A stretch of 64,000 bases of DNA from Candidatus Pelagisphaera phototrophica (lineage in GTDB: Bacteria > Verrucomicrobiota > Verrucomicrobiia > Opitutales > Opitutaceae). Position 1 is the stretch's first letter; every line of letters starts with the position of its first letter. Below are positions 63,529 through 64,000 of this stretch, piece by piece. The notes below the pieces were generated by a model. It had not been told where the DNA came from, did not search any database, and was given only the letters and a program-made list of their open reading frames with translations. The stretch spans positions 558,001-622,000 of the forward strand of contig NZ_CP076039.1 of assembly GCF_014529625.1 (NCBI RefSeq). The letters are read 5' to 3'. A program made the translations under genes and the position numbers.

Positions 63529-64000
63529 CTAAGCCGTGGCGAATCGAGACGCCAGGTTTTCGTAGGCCTTGAGGACGGAGGCTTCTGTCGTTGTCCAGTC
63601 AATACATCCATCGGTGATCGATACGCCGTACTCGAGGGCGTCGACCGGGGCTGGGAACTTTTGGTTTCCCGCCCCAAGATTGCTTTCCATCATGGCTCCG
63701 ATGATGGAGTCGTTTCCGGATTTAATTTGTCCTATAATCGAATCGAGTACTTCTGGCTGTTTTTCTGGCTGCTTGCTGCTGTTGCCATGGCTGCAGTCGA
63801 TCATAATCGCTTTTTCCAAGCCCGCCTTTGCAAGGTCGGCTGCCGTTTTGGCCACGCTGTCGGCGTTGTAGTTCGGGCCAGAGCTTCCGCCTCGGAGAAC
63901 CACGTGGCAATTTTGGTTACCTGCGGTGGTAACGGCAGAGGCCTGTCCCTCCTGGTTTATGCCGAGAAAGGTTTGGACTCCTCGAGCCGCCTTTATGGCA
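63529..64000 (-). CDS. 3-deoxy-7-phosphoheptulonate (DAHP) synthase, class I (5' part outside window)
   Basis: The minus-strand frame ends at 63529 and runs off the right window edge. The visible C-terminal part has FLGINQEGQAS, NCHVVLRGGSSGPNY, IMIDCSHGNSSKQPE, IGAMMESNLGAGNQKFP and GVSITDGCIDW. These are the metal- and phosphate-binding blocks of AroF/AroG/AroH-type DAHP synthase. It catalyses the first step of the shikimate pathway. The feedback-inhibition region lies outside the window, so the isozyme type cannot be named. Confidence 0.93.
   Translation of the reverse strand, partial: AIKAARGVQTFLGINQEGQASAVTTAGNQNCHVVLRGGSSGPNYNADSVAKTAADLAKAGLEKAIMIDCSHGNSSKQPEKQPEVLDSIIGQIKSGNDSIIGAMMESNLGAGNQKFPAPVDALEYGVSITDGCIDWTTTEASVLKAYENLASRFATA

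Overview
The window looks like a chromosome segment of a marine Verrucomicrobiota bacterium, probably of the Opitutia. The signs are VPDSG-CTERM-type sorting tails, a PVC-type heme-binding CxxCH protein with a companion SGNH protein, many Cys-type sulfatases, TonB-dependent receptors and ThuA proteins. The lineage is inferred from these families, not from a marker gene.

Region 1 (1-23823, AT-richer) is a nutrient-acquisition locus. A TonB2-type energising module (TtpC-like, ExbB, ExbD, TonB, TPR protein) is followed by a plug-less beta-barrel protein and a complete TonB-dependent receptor. After a strong terminator hairpin comes a tight run of eight exported hydrolases: six paralogous amidase-signature enzymes of the peptide-amidase type and two type II asparaginase-like proteins with altered substrate-binding residues. 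A cytoplasmic NrtA/NasS-like binding protein and a divergent LysR regulator, sharing a promoter with two palindromes, close the locus. My reading is a periplasmic deamidation system that frees ammonia or acids from amidated compounds imported across the outer membrane.

Region 2 (23965-40107) begins with a broken TonB receptor remnant. It then carries four sulfatases, an esterase, a ThuA protein, an SGNH-like protein, a large PVC heme-binding dehydrogenase-like protein and an atypical Nramp-like transporter. This is a typical polysaccharide-degradation neighbourhood.

Region 3 (40163-60366) appears to be two related integrative islands in tandem at the 3' end of the tmRNA gene (ssrA, 60343-60702, minus strand). 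Copies of the ssrA 3' end lie at 40163 and 52707. Each is followed, at exactly 108 bases, by an 11-bp tandem arm-like repeat. Island B (40163-52706) holds TetR, a secreted unknown, a sulfatase, an acyltransferase-ankyrin fusion, a photolyase, a sigma-54 activator with a divergent small YRG-repeat gene, and an integrase killed by two in-frame stops. Island A (52707-60342) holds a sorting-tail remnant, a HAD-UbiA fusion, a GT-C-like membrane protein, an unknown membrane protein and an MBOAT/SGNH acylation pair.

Region 4 (60343-64000) is core chromosome: tmRNA, MscS channel, malate dehydrogenase and a partial DAHP synthase.

The best candidates for undescribed biology are the deamidase operon with its unusual sensor, and the sigma-54 mini-regulon (activator, palindromic enhancer, -24/-12 promoter, small 30-residue-repeat protein).
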